A stretch of DNA of 64,000 nt from Callorhinus ursinus (GCF_003265705.1 NW_020312788.1:310001-374000), one strand, 5' to 3'; counted from the stretch's first letter, positions 1 to 11,437 are shown. Program-made: numbers and translations. Notes: a model not told the origin generated them from the sequence alone.

Positions 1-377
1 TCTCTTCCTAGTCAATGTGATTTAGAAGTCTCCGGTGTCTACACAGGACTAGATGTCAGGTGGACCCTTTTTTAACTGTGAAATGTGTAACCAAGGTTCA
101 AGTCCCTGAAGTTGGCCTCCATTTGGGTAGTGAGGAAAACTGATAGGATCCGGTCCAGTTTATAGGTAGGAAACAAAATCTCAAAGACAATTCACAGAAC
201 TAGAATCTGATATCCACAAGTGTGTATTATAGTTTCTACTGAAACATAATTTTTCTCTTTAAAACCACCCTTATTTCTACCAGAGATAACCATATTAAGA
301 CAAATTTGTTTATAAAGGAAGTCTAATTTCAATAAACTTGTTCCAATTATTTATATGAGTGCAAGAATAGTGATTGG

Positions 378-380
<3 letters not shown>

Positions 381-441
<61 letters not shown>

Positions 442-442
442 T
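381..442. repeat. compound (TC)n-(TA)n microsatellite
   Basis: About 37 bases of pure CT repeat pass directly into about 24 bases of TA repeat and then into the TTTA-rich tail of the adjacent reverse SINE. It probably grew from the T-rich and GA-rich end of that SINE. Confidence 0.95.
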
Positions 443-556
443 TATTTATTTATTTATTTATTTTTTAAGTAGGCTCCACACCCAACATGGGGCTTGAACT
501 CATGACCCTAAGATCAAGAGTTGCATGATCTACTAACTGAGCCAGCCAGGCATCCC
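441..556 (-). mobile_element. CAN-SINE, short subtype
   Basis: Reading forward: a T-rich tail, then TAAGTAGGCTCCACACCCAA, then the antisense tRNA-like head ending GAGCCAGCCAGGCATCCC. The body is short and lacks the long GA-rich block of the other subtypes. Confidence 0.9.
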
Positions 557-1266
557 TGTATAGATTCTTTTAAATCGGCTTTGCTGGAACTTTTCATAAG
601 GAATCTCAAATTGGTCTTTTTTAAAGTCTCTTGAGGCTAAGAAGTCAAGGACTTGCCATCAGATTTTGCCTGCAATACCTATAATTTGGGTGAATTCCTC
701 TCTTCTCAAGTTCTCCCAAATATCCTGAGGTTCTTGCATCTGCCAGGAAGTGACCTTTCTTACTCACCTGGTAAGCCTGTCAGGAACTCTGTAAGCAAGA
801 TACCAGGCTGTTTTTCCAAGGGGGTTTATTGGCTCTGTAAAGTCAACCTTAGTTTATTTAAACTGGTCATATCTGATTTTATGCACATCATTTTCAAATA
901 TGACATTCCATCCAAAGCCTTGGTAATATAACCAATGTTTCCAACTGTGTCCCATTACAAGAACAGATTCTTATTGATTTATGCAAATAACTATATTGAC
1001 ATGAAAAATAAGAATACTCATTAAGATCTTAGTTTCTGAGTTCTGGAGGGATCAGGTGCGGGGACAGGAGGGGGGGAAGTAATTATTTCATCTTTGTTCA
1101 CAAAGGTATACTTTGTATCAAATTGCGATAGGTCATAGATAGGTTAAGGGAAGAGAAAAGTTTCCTTAAATCTGGAAAAACAAAACATTAAAGGATCAGC
1201 AGCAGTGTTTCAAACAAGAAGTCATAACAAATTATAATCATCTTTGATGTGATATTAGAATATAGG
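557..1266. other. unannotated AT-rich stretch
   Basis: I see no gene and no repeat I can name. A 92-codon frame at 653-931 has no recognisable domain and no exon structure. The part after about 1000 may be flanking sequence of the LTR that follows. Confidence 0.5.
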
Positions 1267-1675
1267 TGAGGTTCAGTGGGGTGGAGTCCTGGGCTGACGA
1301 CCAAGAAGGAATTCTTGAGAGGTCTTTGGTGCAAAATGGTGGTTTATTAAAGCACAAGGAGAGGACCTGTGGGCAGAAAGAGCAGCTGCACGGGGTTTGT
1401 GAGGGGTGGCTGATTATATACTACGGGGTTGGGGGAGGTAAGGAAAAGGGAGGTTTCAAGAAAACTTTCATATGCTAAGGAGGACCTACAAGACACTAGA
1501 GGCCTTGCCATTGTCAAGTTAAGGTTGTTTTTTCCTTCTAGCAAGGCATTAACATTAAGATAGTTGGGAGATTCCTGGAAGAATATCACACTGTCTCACC
1601 CAGGAGTGGGGGCGGGGGAGGTTGCAGGGTGTCAGCTTAGGCTGTGTCTTCAGCTTGCCTTCTGTTCCCTCATCA
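1267..1675 (-). mobile_element. class I-type endogenous retrovirus LTR, reverse
   Basis: It begins TGAGGTTCAG and ends CCCTCATCA on the forward strand, with TG and CA termini. The block CCAAGAA(G)GAATTCTTGAGA followed by TTTATTAAAGCAC is also found at 26356-27129, and in inverse orientation at 14021-14604. It corresponds to the R-U5 and polyadenylation region, so this copy reads on the minus strand. I see no target duplication at either edge (ATAGG against AATCT), so it is old, truncated, or one end of a larger provirus. Confidence 0.65.
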
Positions 1676-2600
1676 AATCTCATCAATTCATTCAATCCCA
1701 TGTTATTAACTCTTGTTCTGCTGCTAGCCATTTCATGAATCAAGTTTTCTCTTAGAGTTCTGTAAATTCTTATTGAGTTCAATGGGATGATCTTAAAATT
1801 ATGAGAAGTCTGTACTTGTCAGGGTCTTTTCTATGAATCTCTCTCTGAAGATGAAACACACCCGCAAAAACATCAGAGTAAAACAGTAACTTCTGTAAAT
1901 GACAAAGACTTAAAAATGGCCACAGTTAAAGGTCTGATTAGAGTTAATTACAATGCAATTGAAAAAAATATTTATTTCTATGACATACAACATTATAAGA
2001 TAGTACTAAAATTATGGCTGAAAACATTATACCAGGACATATAAGATTTCTAGACTTTCATTCAATTTCTGGGACATATAACATATATCTACAAAAATAT
2101 AATCTAAAGATAAGCATTGCTTAATTGACAAAGTTTTAACAGAATTTAGCCAATTTGTTTAGCATCTCTCTTTTACAAAGAAGGAGAATAAATCTTTTGA
2201 GATATTCCAGGGACACTCTTTAAAATCCCAGTTAGTTTGAGGTCAAAAGGACTTCATTTAGAATTTGAATTTGGGAAATTTGTCAAAAATATCAAAAGGA
2301 TTTGGACATGTGACTAATTAGGATTGCAGGTCATTGTGAAACAATACTTAATCATCTATTGGACCAGGTGACAATAAAAGACTTCAAAGGCAAATACAGA
2401 AGGTATTTGTTTTTCTGAGCAAAACTATTCAGAGACCTGATACAGTATAGGAAATTATTTTGACAAAACACAGAATCTTTGTTTTCTAGGCAGATTACTT
2501 AAAAGGCTAAGAAAAACCTTTCACAGAGTCTCTTACCAGGAACAGCTCAATAGTCCAAGAAAACTGTCCTTTTAGCAAATTAAAGAAAATTAAGTTTTAA
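1676..2600. other. AT-rich noncoding, possibly old ERV internal sequence
   Basis: No open frame of note. It lies against the 5' edge of the reverse LTR, so it could be decayed internal retroviral sequence. I see no gag, pol or env reading frame, no primer-binding site and no clear polypurine tract. Confidence 0.3.
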
Positions 2601-2720
2601 GGGCTCTTGGCTGTCTCATTTGGTGCATGAGACTCTTGATCTTGGAGTTCTGATTTGAGCCCCATGTTGTGTGTAGAGATTACTTAAAAAAATAAAATCT
2701 TAGAAAAAAAAGGAAAAAAA
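2601..2720 (+). mobile_element. CAN-SINE, short subtype
   Basis: The head GGGCTCTTGGCTGTCTCATT is a diverged tRNA-like A box. It continues through GATTTGAGCCCCATGTTG and ends in an A-rich tail. Confidence 0.75.
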
Positions 2721-2841
2721 TAATGTTTTAGTTTTATATAAGTACACTATTGATATTAAAGCTTATATTTTAAAACCTTATAATAAAAATTCCATTTTTA
2801 GCCAATTTGGCTTCACGGGGTAAAATTCTCTCCCCAATTTT

Positions 2842-3033
2842 CTTTCTTTTTTGAAAAAAATATTTATTTATTTATTTATTTGAGAGAGAGAGAATGGGGG
2901 TGGGGAAGCAGAGGGAGAGGGAGAGAGAAACTCAAACAGGCTCTGCACTGAGCACAGAGCTTGATGCAGGACTTATGACCTGAGCTGAAGCTAAGAGTCC
3001 ATTGCTTAATCAACTGTGCCACCTAGGTGCCCC
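2842..3033 (-). mobile_element. CAN-SINE
   Basis: A TTTATT tail, a GA-rich block and an antisense head ending CTAGGTGCCCC. The flanks CTCTCCCCAATTTT and CTCTTCCCCATTTT are the target duplication. Confidence 0.9.
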
Positions 3034-3247
3034 TCTCTTCCCCATTTTTTATACCATTTTGTATTTTATTCTCTTTTTCCCATTTTGAAATAACCAGTTT
3101 TACTTTAGGACAAATCTATATTCTTTTCCCTTGGCAAAAACACATCTCCATTCTTCATCAATTCTTTTATTGAAAACACATATCCTTGCATATAGAGATG
3201 TTTCCCTTAATATTCCTAGTAGCTTTAATTGCAATACTAGAATTCTT

Positions 3248-3474
3248 TTTTTAAAAATTTTTATTGTTATGTTAATCACCATACATTACATCATTAGTTT
3301 TTGATGTAGTGTTCCATGATTCATTGTTTGTGCATAACACCCAGTGCTCCACGCAGAACATGCCCTCTTTAATACCCATCACCAGGCTAACCCATCCCCC
3401 GACCCCCCTCCTCTAGAACCCTCAGTTTGTTTTTCAGAGTCCATCATCTCTCATGGTTCGTCTCCCCCTCCGAC
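3248..3474 (-). mobile_element. 5'-truncated carnivoran L1, 3' end only
   Basis: T-rich start, then GTTATGTTAATCACCATACA, the antisense of the carnivoran L1 3' UTR as I know it. The flanking 18-base duplication TGCAATACTAGAATTCTT at 3230-3247 and 3475-3492 is perfect. This is a complete, fairly recent, severely 5'-truncated insertion by target-primed reverse transcription. Confidence 0.9.
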
Positions 3475-3652
3475 TGCAATACTAGAATTCTTAACCCCTA
3501 AAAACCTTAATTTCTAGTGGAAATTAAGAAGAAAACAGCTGTGAGCTATCTCTTATATTAGCTGTCTGTGGATTGGCAGACCTGTTAATTCTTTTTATAA
3601 TTTTTAGAAATGCATACTTTCTCCTACATTTTTCAGTATTAGTGTATTAGAC

Positions 3653-3842
3653 ATTTTTTTTAAAAAGATTTCATTTATTTAATTGTCAGAGAGGAAGCGC
3701 ATAAGCAGGAGGAGTGGCAGGCAGAGGAAGAAGCAAGTTCCCTGCTGAGCAAGGAGCCCAACTCGGGACTTGACCCCAGGACCCTGGGATCATGACCTGA
3801 GCTGGAGGCAGACACTTAACTGACTGAGCCACCCAAGTATCC
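3653..3842 (-). mobile_element. CAN-SINE
   Basis: Antisense body with AAAGATTTCATTTATTTAAT near the start and GAGCCACCCAAGTATCC at the end. Flanks TAGACATTTTT and TGACATGTTTC suggest the duplication. Confidence 0.9.
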
Positions 3843-3944
3843 TGACATGTTTCTTAATATAAATTGTTTTTTGTTTTCTCTGTAGAAGAAAACCAAAAGT
3901 GGATAAACCTATGTTCAGGAATTAAGGTTTCAGTATTTTATCTT

Positions 3945-4140
3945 TTTTTTTTTAAGGTTTTATTTATTTATTCGACAGAGAGAGACACAGTAAGAGAGGG
4001 AACGCAAGCAGGGGCAGAGGGAGAGGGAGAACCGGACTCCCAGCTGAGCAATGATCCCGATGTGGGACTCGATCCCAGGACCCTGGGATCATGACCTGAG
4101 CCGAAGGCAGACACTTAACAACTGAGCCACCCAGGCGCCC
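3945..4140 (-). mobile_element. CAN-SINE, long subtype
   Basis: Full-length antisense copy flanked by perfect CAGTATTTTATCTT duplications at 3931-3944 and just after 4140. Confidence 0.95.
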
Positions 4141-4254
4141 TCAGTATTTTATCTTATTTGGAAATTATATAGCTATTCATTAGCTATTTGTCATTTAATT
4201 TAGTTTAGAAAACTTTAAAGTTTTAGGTTACCAAAAGGATCTGAAAAGTTTTTT

Positions 4255-4365
4255 TTTCTTTAAATTTTTTAATTGTTATGTTAATCACCATACATTACAT
4301 CATTAGTTTTTGATCTAGTGTTCCATGATTCATTGTTTGTGCATAACACCCAGTGCTCTATGCAG
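4255..4365 (-). mobile_element. 5'-truncated carnivoran L1, very short
   Basis: Same L1 3' UTR as at 3248 but only about 110 bases. It is bracketed by GAAAAGTTTTTT and GGAAAGTTTTTT, the target duplication. Confidence 0.85.
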
Positions 4366-4380
4366 TGGAAAGTTTTTTAA

Positions 4381-5560
4381 CATAGGCATATCATAAAGGT
4401 TTTTCGTGCTGACAAATTTCATAAAAGGGATAACATGAACTTATTTGACTAATAAATCCAGGTAGAATAAAAGTTGTGTGTCTGCATTACATTCAATGCT
4501 AATAATTTCAAAGACATGTCTTTTTTAATTAAACCAACAAAATTAAATTAGCTTTAATAGCAAATATTTACAGTATCACACGAACCTATATCTATTATAT
4601 TTTTGAGAATTTTATGAATACTCAATTCACATAAGCACTTAGTTTTAAGTCAATTAAACAGAGCTCTTCTACAAATTAATTTTAACAATTCAATCCCAAG
4701 CAGAAAATTTACATTTACAACACATGTATAGAGGTACATTTAAACATGCAGACAGATACAGAGACCTTATAGTTTTCATTTTGAAATTTTAGCCCTGAGA
4801 CATGTATGATAATGCAACTCACTAGCTTATAAAAGAACAGTTGGAATAAGTTAACCTGTTCTGATGGCTAGATTTAGATTTCTAGATTCTTTAGATTTCT
4901 TTAGATTCTTCATTTGCATCAACCTCCCCTATTATGTTGATTCTGATAAGGATTATCTCTCTGAAGTTTATATTTCAAAGAGATGACATAGATAAGAGTT
5001 GTTGGAGAAGACCAGGTAGAACATTTACACCTCAAAGGCACAAGGAAAGAATGTCAGTTCCTTGAGGAAGAATTTTTGTTCCCTAAGGTCAGAATTTTTA
5101 CAATATTTACAAGCCTTTTGAGATAAGTAGGGGAGGTTTTGGCATTGGTAAAATGGAGAGGTAGAATTTGAATTATGTCTGGAGCTGAATTTCTGGTTTT
5201 GCAAATATTTGTAAGATAAGGATAGTTGCTTTCAATTCCTCTAGGAATTTGGTTTCTACTTATATCACATCACATGTTGATCCACCCATCCAATTCCATT
5301 ATCCTCAACTTGCTTCTTTGTATCAGGGAGAAGTTTTCCAAGTAAGATGGAAATCAAAGGACTTCTGTGTTCTGGATTTAGAGCTATTTGTCTTTCGAAT
5401 GTTTTAGTAAATTCTTCCACAAAGGCTTTGGAAGGTTTTTCTTTCCCTCTGGGTACATAGTTTCATTTTAACTTAAGGAAGAAAGCCTAATAAAAATTCC
5501 TATCAGGCTCTGATCTTTTTAATATTCAAATATTTTAAATATTTTTTCTTTGCCAATTGA
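4381..5560. other. AT-rich noncoding stretch
   Basis: No gene or repeat I can name with confidence. The composition resembles 1676-2600. The two may be parts of one decayed element split by the SINE and L1 insertions. Confidence 0.3.
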
Positions 5561-6175
5561 CACAACATTAAGCTTTGAGAGCAGGGACTGCTGGAGAGAC
5601 ATTGCAGGAAGAAGCTGTTTACCTTCCCAGTTCCTGTGTGCCTTGCAGCAGGCTACTGGAGTATAGGTGGCAACTCTGGCAACCAGCAATACATGAGTTT
5701 TCCTCAGAACTGGACCACTGAAGGGCACAGTGGTCAGCAGTACCTAAGAGCCAGAAGCTTCCCATGGCACCCCACTGAGGTGGTTTTGTAGTGGAATGCT
5801 TCCAGCAAGATACCTCTTCTTTAACATCTTTTCTTAGCAGGGTGTATTTCCAAGTTGCACTAACATGGCACCAGAGAGACTTCTCTGCCTTTCAGTGAGT
5901 TCCCTGCCCTACCTACTCCAACAAGGTCTTGCTCTAAAACTAGACAGGCTGGGAGATTCTTCTGCATTTATCCTATCTCAGCCCTTGGGGTAGGAGCTAC
6001 TCCATGATAGCTGCTATTCCTATATTATTTAGAGCTCCCTTTACTTCTTACTATCCCTTCCTTCATTATTCTGATTCTCTGTTATGGTTAATATTTCTTC
6101 ATTTTAAACTTCTTCTGTTCAAATTACTGTGTGGTTTCTACCTCCCGATTGAATCTTGACTGATACAGTTCCTCC
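5561..6175 (+). repeat. possible old LTR-like repeat
   Basis: The end, TTACTGTGTGGTTTCT followed by GACTGATACAG, resembles the 3' end of old MLT1-type mammalian LTRs. The left edge is not defined. No protein-coding content is seen. Confidence 0.3.
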
Positions 6176-6234
6176 GTTGTACAATGGCTCCTCCTCAACT
6201 ATAGTTTAACTAACTATAACTTTAGGTAATTAAA

Positions 6235-6900
6235 GACTCTGTTCAGTCAGGACTCTTCTAGTTGCAATTAAGAGTAATCTCATTCAAATTAGCTTAAACA
6301 AAAAAGAATTCATAAGTTCAAATCACAAATTCTTAAGAGGGGCAGAAATGAGGGGTTCTGGGAATTAAATGCTACCATGTCTCTGTTTCTGTCCTTTCTT
6401 TCTCCCTCTCTCCACTCCATATCTTGCTTCTGTTTTTTCTGCATGTGCTTTCACTGTTTCAAGCCAGCCATAACTATGCATCTAGAATCATGGCTGCATT
6501 TGTGTGTAGGCTTATAATTCTGTTTGAATCCTACCCTAACTCTGAAAAAATTATTATTTTCTTTCATCTCCAGTTAGAAAAATCTTTTTTTTTTTTGAGA
6601 ATGAGAGACAGAGAGCACGAGAGGGAAGAGGGTCAGAGGGAGAAGCAGACTCCCCGCCAAGCAGGGAGCCCGATGCGGGACTCGATCCCGGGACTCCAGG
6701 ATCATGACCTGAGCCGAAGGCAGTCGCTTAACCAACTGAGCCACCCAGGCGCCCTAGAAAAATCTTGAGAAAGACACTGACCTAGTCTGGGCTGTGTGCC
6801 CATCAGAGACCAATCACCGTGTCCAGAGAGATGAGTATATTTCACCCATGCTGAGTCACATGCTCAGTTCTATGGTTAGGGAAGGAGGTAAAGTGATTAG
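6235..6900 (+). repeat. old interspersed repeat, family not named
   Basis: The blocks CAGTCAGGACTCTTCTAGTT and TTAGCTTAAACAAAAAAGAA recur in diverged form at 17440-18180, with the same order of downstream motifs (CCAATCACYGTG-like). It is interrupted by a SINE at 6587-6754. I recognise it as a widespread mammalian repeat but cannot name the family. Confidence 0.55.
6587..6754 (-). mobile_element. CAN-SINE
   Basis: Subtype with GAGAGCACGAGAGGGAAGAG and CGGGACTCCAGGATCATGAC. Perfect TAGAAAAATCTT duplications flank it at 6575-6586 and 6755-6766. Confidence 0.95.
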
Positions 6901-7332
6901 CAGTGCCTAAAAGATTCATTTGTTTGGAGTGGTGAAAATTTTGATTAAAAAAAAAAGGAGGGGAATGCTTTTTTGAGAAGATAAAACTATACAAATTTAA
7001 GATATAGACTCAAGCTTCATGAACTGAAAAGGATAACATATTTGTGGTCAAAACCAAAATGTCATTCATAGCACTTTGGTGGTTAAATAATGATAGTCCC
7101 CCTTCTTCAAACAACTGGCCAAGCTAATAACTGTTAGCACATTTCCCTTGTCCAACAGGATTTAACTGTTGTAAGTACTGTTAGTTACCTATCAACAGCC
7201 AGTCCCTCCAATATTCCTTACCAACAGAACCCTGGTTTGGTTCACCCTTATCGTGGCCATGTGCTCAGTGAAGGAGTCCTTCTCTAGCTCCAAAGAGTAA
7301 GTTTCTGTTAGCAAAGTCCATTGTGGAAATTC
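6901..7332. other. unassigned noncoding sequence
   Basis: No frame, RNA gene or repeat I can support. Confidence 0.4.
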
Positions 7333-7359
7333 CATTTTTTTTTTTTTTTTTTTTTTTGG
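7333..7359. repeat. poly(T) run
   Basis: About 26 consecutive T. No retroposed body can be recognised on its right side. Confidence 0.9.
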
Positions 7360-7800
7360 CCATTGATTGTTTAGGAATGGATGTGTAAGGTAATTCTAGC
7401 AAACACGACTTGAAAGAAACTTTTCCACGACAGCTTCTGGGAAAGGTTTTTCTGCCATTGCAAGGGAAAACTGCCCCTTTATGATATCTCAACATTGCTG
7501 TATGAGGGAAAGATGCCTGGAGATGAGGCAGCCATCTTGGAACCATGATGAGAAAAGCAGGAGGACAAAAACCAACACACTGGGGATGGGAGCAAGAAAA
7601 CATGTCAAGAGCCACATTTTTCATTGAAAGAGTCTTTGATGGCACTGCTGGGCTCTTAAATTAACCAACCTGGAAATCACTGATCTCCAGAACTCCTTTA
7701 TGGAAAAATTAATTCCTTACTGTTTAAGTCACTTTTAGTTGAGTTTTCTGTTATATACAGCCAAAAACATTAGAATTAAAATTCAGGACATCAGGTATCA
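7360..7800 (+). mobile_element. MLT1/MaLR-like LTR
   Basis: It contains GGCAGCCATCTTGGAACCAT and then TTACTGTTTAAGTCACTTTT and GTTGAGTTTTCTGTTA, in the order seen in mammalian MaLR-type LTRs. The open frame at 7265-7645 on the other strand is incidental. Confidence 0.45.
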
Positions 7801-8242
7801 TCAACTTTACATGGAAATAGCATATTTGCTTGCAAAATCATATCCCTTTGTCTTATGAAGAAATAAGAATGGGAATATTAGGGGCAATAAAATCAGCTAG
7901 AGCACCTTTGCCCTCAGAATCATCCAGTATCACTGGGTTAACTACCACACACAATCAGATGTCTACACAGATCCAGTCAATATAAGGGAGATGTACCTCT
8001 CTTTACAAGTGGACATAGCATTCAAAAGAGAGAGAAGAAAATCCACCTTTCAAAGCAATATCATTTGCCAGAGAGACAGACAGATGTTTGAAAGCCATTA
8101 TACCTCCACAGTCCATGTGAGTATCTCTCATTTGGAATGCCATCTGGTGAGCTCCTCCAAAACTGTACTCAACAGGTAATTCTATCTGTGAGGAATGCAT
8201 TCAGCTGGCATGCAGCTATTTCATTTCTCTCAAAAGGAATAA

Positions 8243-8244
8243 AG

Positions 8245-8275
<31 letters not shown>

Positions 8276-8325
8276 CACACACACATATATACACATATAT
8301 ACATATATATATACACATACCACAC
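8243..8325. repeat. (TA)n / (CA)n microsatellite
   Basis: Alternating TA runs broken by CACACACA and TATACACATATATAC. The overlapping frames on both strands here only read out this simple repeat. Confidence 0.95.
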
Positions 8326-8550
8326 TGATAGCTTCCTTTTATAGTTTTTTCTGTACTATACACTTTAGCCCTTAAATGTATTCTGATTCTTTAGTATTTA
8401 TCTTTTAAATATGTCTCTTCTTGTTATAAAGATTACAATTTCCTAGAAACCAACTAGTAGGGAAAGTATGTGCTTTGGTCTCAGAATCATAGCTTAAAAT
8501 CTCAGTTCTTTCACTTACAGTTCTTGTAACTTTGGACAAATTACTTAACT

Positions 8551-8683
8551 TTTTTTTTTTTTTTAAGTAGGCTTCATGCTCAGCATGGAACCCAATGCGG
8601 GGTTTGAACTCACAACCCTGAGATCAAGACCTGAGCTGAGGTCAAGAGTCGGACGCTTAACTGACTGAGCCACCCAGGCACCA
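8551..8683 (-). mobile_element. CAN-SINE, short subtype
   Basis: T-run, AAGTAGGCTTCATGCTCAGC, and antisense head ending GCCACCCAGGCACC. It abuts a second reverse SINE. The pair share one outer duplication, AAATTACTTAACT / AAGTTATTTAACT. Confidence 0.9.
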
Positions 8684-8684
8684 C

Positions 8685-8802
8685 TCTTTTTTTTTTTTAA
8701 GATTTTATTTTTAAGTAACCTCTGTACCCAATGTGGAGTTCAAACTCACAACCCCAAGATCAAGAGTCGCATGCTCCACCAACTGAGCCAGCCAGGCGCC
8801 CC
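8685..8802 (-). mobile_element. CAN-SINE, short subtype
   Basis: Begins CTTTTTTTTTTTTAAGATTT and ends GAGCCAGCCAGGCGCCCC. It was probably the first insertion. The neighbour at 8551 appears to have landed in its T-rich tail. Confidence 0.9.
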
Positions 8803-9155
8803 AAGTTATTTAACTTCTGAGCCTCAGTTCCTTCTCTATAAAGTGTGAATAATAACATGTCCTCTCACAATAGCATCTCTCTTACTTTTATACATTTTTA
8901 TCTACAAGTTGTCACATTTTTAAATTACAGTGATATTAAGTCATGCAGGGATTTTGGATGAAAGAATATTGTTTCTTGATTCTCAATGCCAAGTTCTCAG
9001 TGGAAAGCAGCTAACTTCATTGCTTCTTCATGATCTCACAGAAGAGTAAGAGAATTCCAGACCCTTCTGATTCCTTAATATTGACAACAGAATTGACAAA
9101 GCACCTCTTCCCACTATAAACACAAAGAAGTGCTGGGGAAACTATTACTAAATCA

Positions 9156-9371
9156 TTTTAAGATTTTGTTTATTTATTTTAGAGAGAGAGAGAGAGAGAG
9201 CTGGGTGGGGGAGGAGTGCAGTGGAAGAGAGAGGAAAGGGTAAAGATCTCAAGCAGACGCCACGCTGAGTGTGGAGCCTGTCCCAGGGCTCAATGTCATG
9301 ACCCTGAGATCATGACCTGAGCTGAAACCAAGAGTCGGATGCTTAACTGACTTGAGCCACCCAGGTGCCCC
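9156..9371 (-). mobile_element. CAN-SINE, long subtype
   Basis: GA-rich block at 9180-9240, antisense B box, and head ending CCCAGGTGCCCC. Flanked by TACTAAATC at 9147 and 9372. Confidence 0.95.
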
Positions 9372-10180
9372 TACTAAATCCTTCCTTAATGGAAGAAATT
9401 AATAAAGAAAAAAGTGTGAGAAAAAACAATTAATTCTTGAAATGAAGCAAAAGCTCAAAGCCAGAGTAGTAAAATCCAAAAGTTGCCAATAGCTCTGGGT
9501 AAGACTAAACCAGGATATTGGCCCTAGGGTGTGGGTGTTGAGTGACAGCACCTTTACAGCCTTGAGACTCTATAAGATTTCCAAGTGGGAATCTACCTAG
9601 AATCATCATAATGGAATAGCAGAATGTTAAAGACAAGGAGAAACATTTTAAAAAACAAAGAGAAAGGAAAGACAGATTGCCTACATTGGATCAACAATTG
9701 GATAGACAACAAAATAGAGGTCAGAGGCAAAAGGAATTAATGTTTTAAAAGCACGAAGAGAAAATAACTGCTTTGTATATGCCTAATAACCAAGCCAAAA
9801 TATAAAAAGCAAAAATGAACAGGATCACAAGATAATTTTACAAATCTGAAATTGTAGTGGAAGATTTTAATACATCTATCCAAAACTGATAGATCAGTCA
9901 AAAAAAAATCAGTAAGCCTCTAGAAGACTTGAATTACACAATTATGAGCTTCATATAAAAACACTACTCTACTATCAAAATGATAACATGCCCATTCTTT
10001 TCAAACACACATAAACTCTTTCAAAAACAAATCATATATTAGGCCATAAAAGAAGAGAAATTCCAAAAAATTGATATATTTTCTCTGAAAAAAAGTAATA
10101 AAATTTGAAATGAATTATTAAAAATATGGCAAATAAATGAATAAACTCATGTATTGTAGAAACTAAAAAGTACATTTTTA

Positions 10181-10395
10181 TTTATTTTTATTTTTATTTT
10201 TTTATTTTTTTAAAGATTTTATTTATTTGACAGGTAGAGACATAGCGAGAAAGGGAACACAAGCAGGGCGAGTGGGAGAGGGAGAAGTGGTTTGCTGTGG
10301 AGCAGGGAGCCCAATGAAGGGCCTGATCCCAGGACCCTGGGATCATGACCTGAACCAAAGACAGACGCTTAACGACTGAGCCACCCAGGCGCTCC
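10181..10395 (-). mobile_element. CAN-SINE, long subtype
   Basis: First of two abutting reverse SINEs. The pair together is bracketed by perfect 18-base duplications CTAAAAAGTACATTTTTA at 10163-10180 and 10554-10571. Confidence 0.95.
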
Positions 10396-10553
10396 TATTT
10401 TTTTTTAAGATTTTATTTATTTACTTGAGAGAGAGAGAGCGCAGAGGGAGAGGGAGAAGCTGACTCCCTCTGAGCAAGGAGCCCAAAGCAGGGCTTGATC
10501 CCAGGACCTGAGCCAAAGTCAGATGCTTAACTGACTGGGCCACCCAGGCGCCC
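10396..10553 (-). mobile_element. CAN-SINE
   Basis: Second of the pair. It lacks about 20 bases around the B box (CCCAGGACCTGAGCC with no intervening GGGATCATGA). No duplication lies between the two copies, so one jumped into the tail of the other. Confidence 0.95.
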
Positions 10554-10728
10554 CTAAAAAGTACATTTTTAAGTAATTTACTTTTCAATGAAAAATTAAG
10601 ATAGAAATAAATATGTAGAACTAAATGTCAATGAAAATATTAGTTACTAAAATTTGGATACATCTGAGAGAGTATAGCCTTAAATGTATGTGTATCCGAT
10701 CATAGAAGTATTAAAAATCCATGGCTCT

Positions 10729-11293
10729 GGGGCACCTGGGTGGCTCAGTGGTTAAGCGTCTGCCTTTATCTCAGGTCATGATCCCAGGGTCCTGGGATAA
10801 ATCGCACTTGATGGTGTCTGATTCTTTTAATACATCCCTTTAATTGTTAAATTCAGCTTGCTAATATTCTGTTGAGGGCTTTAGCATCTATGTTTATCAG
10901 GGATATCGGCCTGTAATTTTCTTTTATTGTAGTGTTCTTGGCAGGTTTTGGTTTCAGGTTAATGTGGATCTCATAAAATAAGTTTGAAACTGTTCTCTTA
11001 TTTTTTTTGAAGAGTTTGAGAAGGATTGGTATTAATTTTTCTTTAAATGTTTGGTGGAATTTGCCAATGAAGCTATCTGGTCCTAGACTTTTATTTGTTG
11101 AGAGATTTGATTACTGATTCAGTCTGCTTACTGATAAATGGTAAGTTCAGACTTTCTATTTCTTCCCACATCAGGCTCCCTGCTCCGTGGGAAGTCTGCT
11201 TCTCCCTCTCCCACTCCCCCTGCTTGTGTTTCCTCTCACTGTGTCTCTGTCTATCAAATAAATAAAGTCTTTAAAAAAAAAAGTAAAAAAAAG
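10729..11293 (+). mobile_element. CAN-SINE split by an L1 fragment
   Basis: The head occupies 10729-10807 and the rest 11166-11293, ending AAATAAATAAAGTCTTT. The outer duplications AAATCCATGGCTC (10715-10727) and AAATCCATAGCTC (11294-11306) show this was one SINE insertion, later opened. Confidence 0.9.
10808..11165 (-). mobile_element. internal L1 ORF2 fragment inside a SINE
   Basis: About 358 bases of antisense L1 ORF2 from the reverse transcriptase region. It includes CATCTATGTTTATCAGGGAT, CTCATAAAATAAGTTTG and AATGAAGCTATCTGGTCCTA. The fragment has neither an L1 3' end nor a poly(A) run, and no target duplication beyond two or three bases (CAC on the left, CC on the right). Normal L1 retrotransposition would leave a 3' end. 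See findings. Confidence 0.85.
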
Positions 11294-11437
11294 AAATCCA
11301 TAGCTCCATGTTCAATTCAGTAAGTTGGAAAAACAACAGCAGAGTAAATTCAAAGGGAGCAAGAAGAAATTTTTTAAAAAGTAGAAATTCATAAAATAAA
11401 AAATGAAGAGATAATCATTTTGAAAGACTAATAAAAT

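Larger units (their letters stand above)
8455..8870 (+). repeat. MIR, split by two SINEs
   Basis: The left part, GACAAATTACTTAACTT, and the right part, TAACTTCTGAGCCTCAGTTC, join into a MIR consensus once the two SINEs at 8551-8802 are removed. Confidence 0.8.

Noticed and set aside
1676..5560. complete provirus attached to the LTR at 1267
   Set aside because: No gag, pol or env motif, no primer-binding site and no second LTR found. Only the AT-rich composition suggests it.
6424..6768. 114-codon forward frame
   Set aside because: The C-terminal half is the translation of a reverse SINE (RxREHEREEGQREKQ-type text seen in several places).
7265..7645. 126-codon reverse frame
   Set aside because: It contains a poly-lysine run from poly(T) and overlaps an LTR-like repeat. 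No domain.
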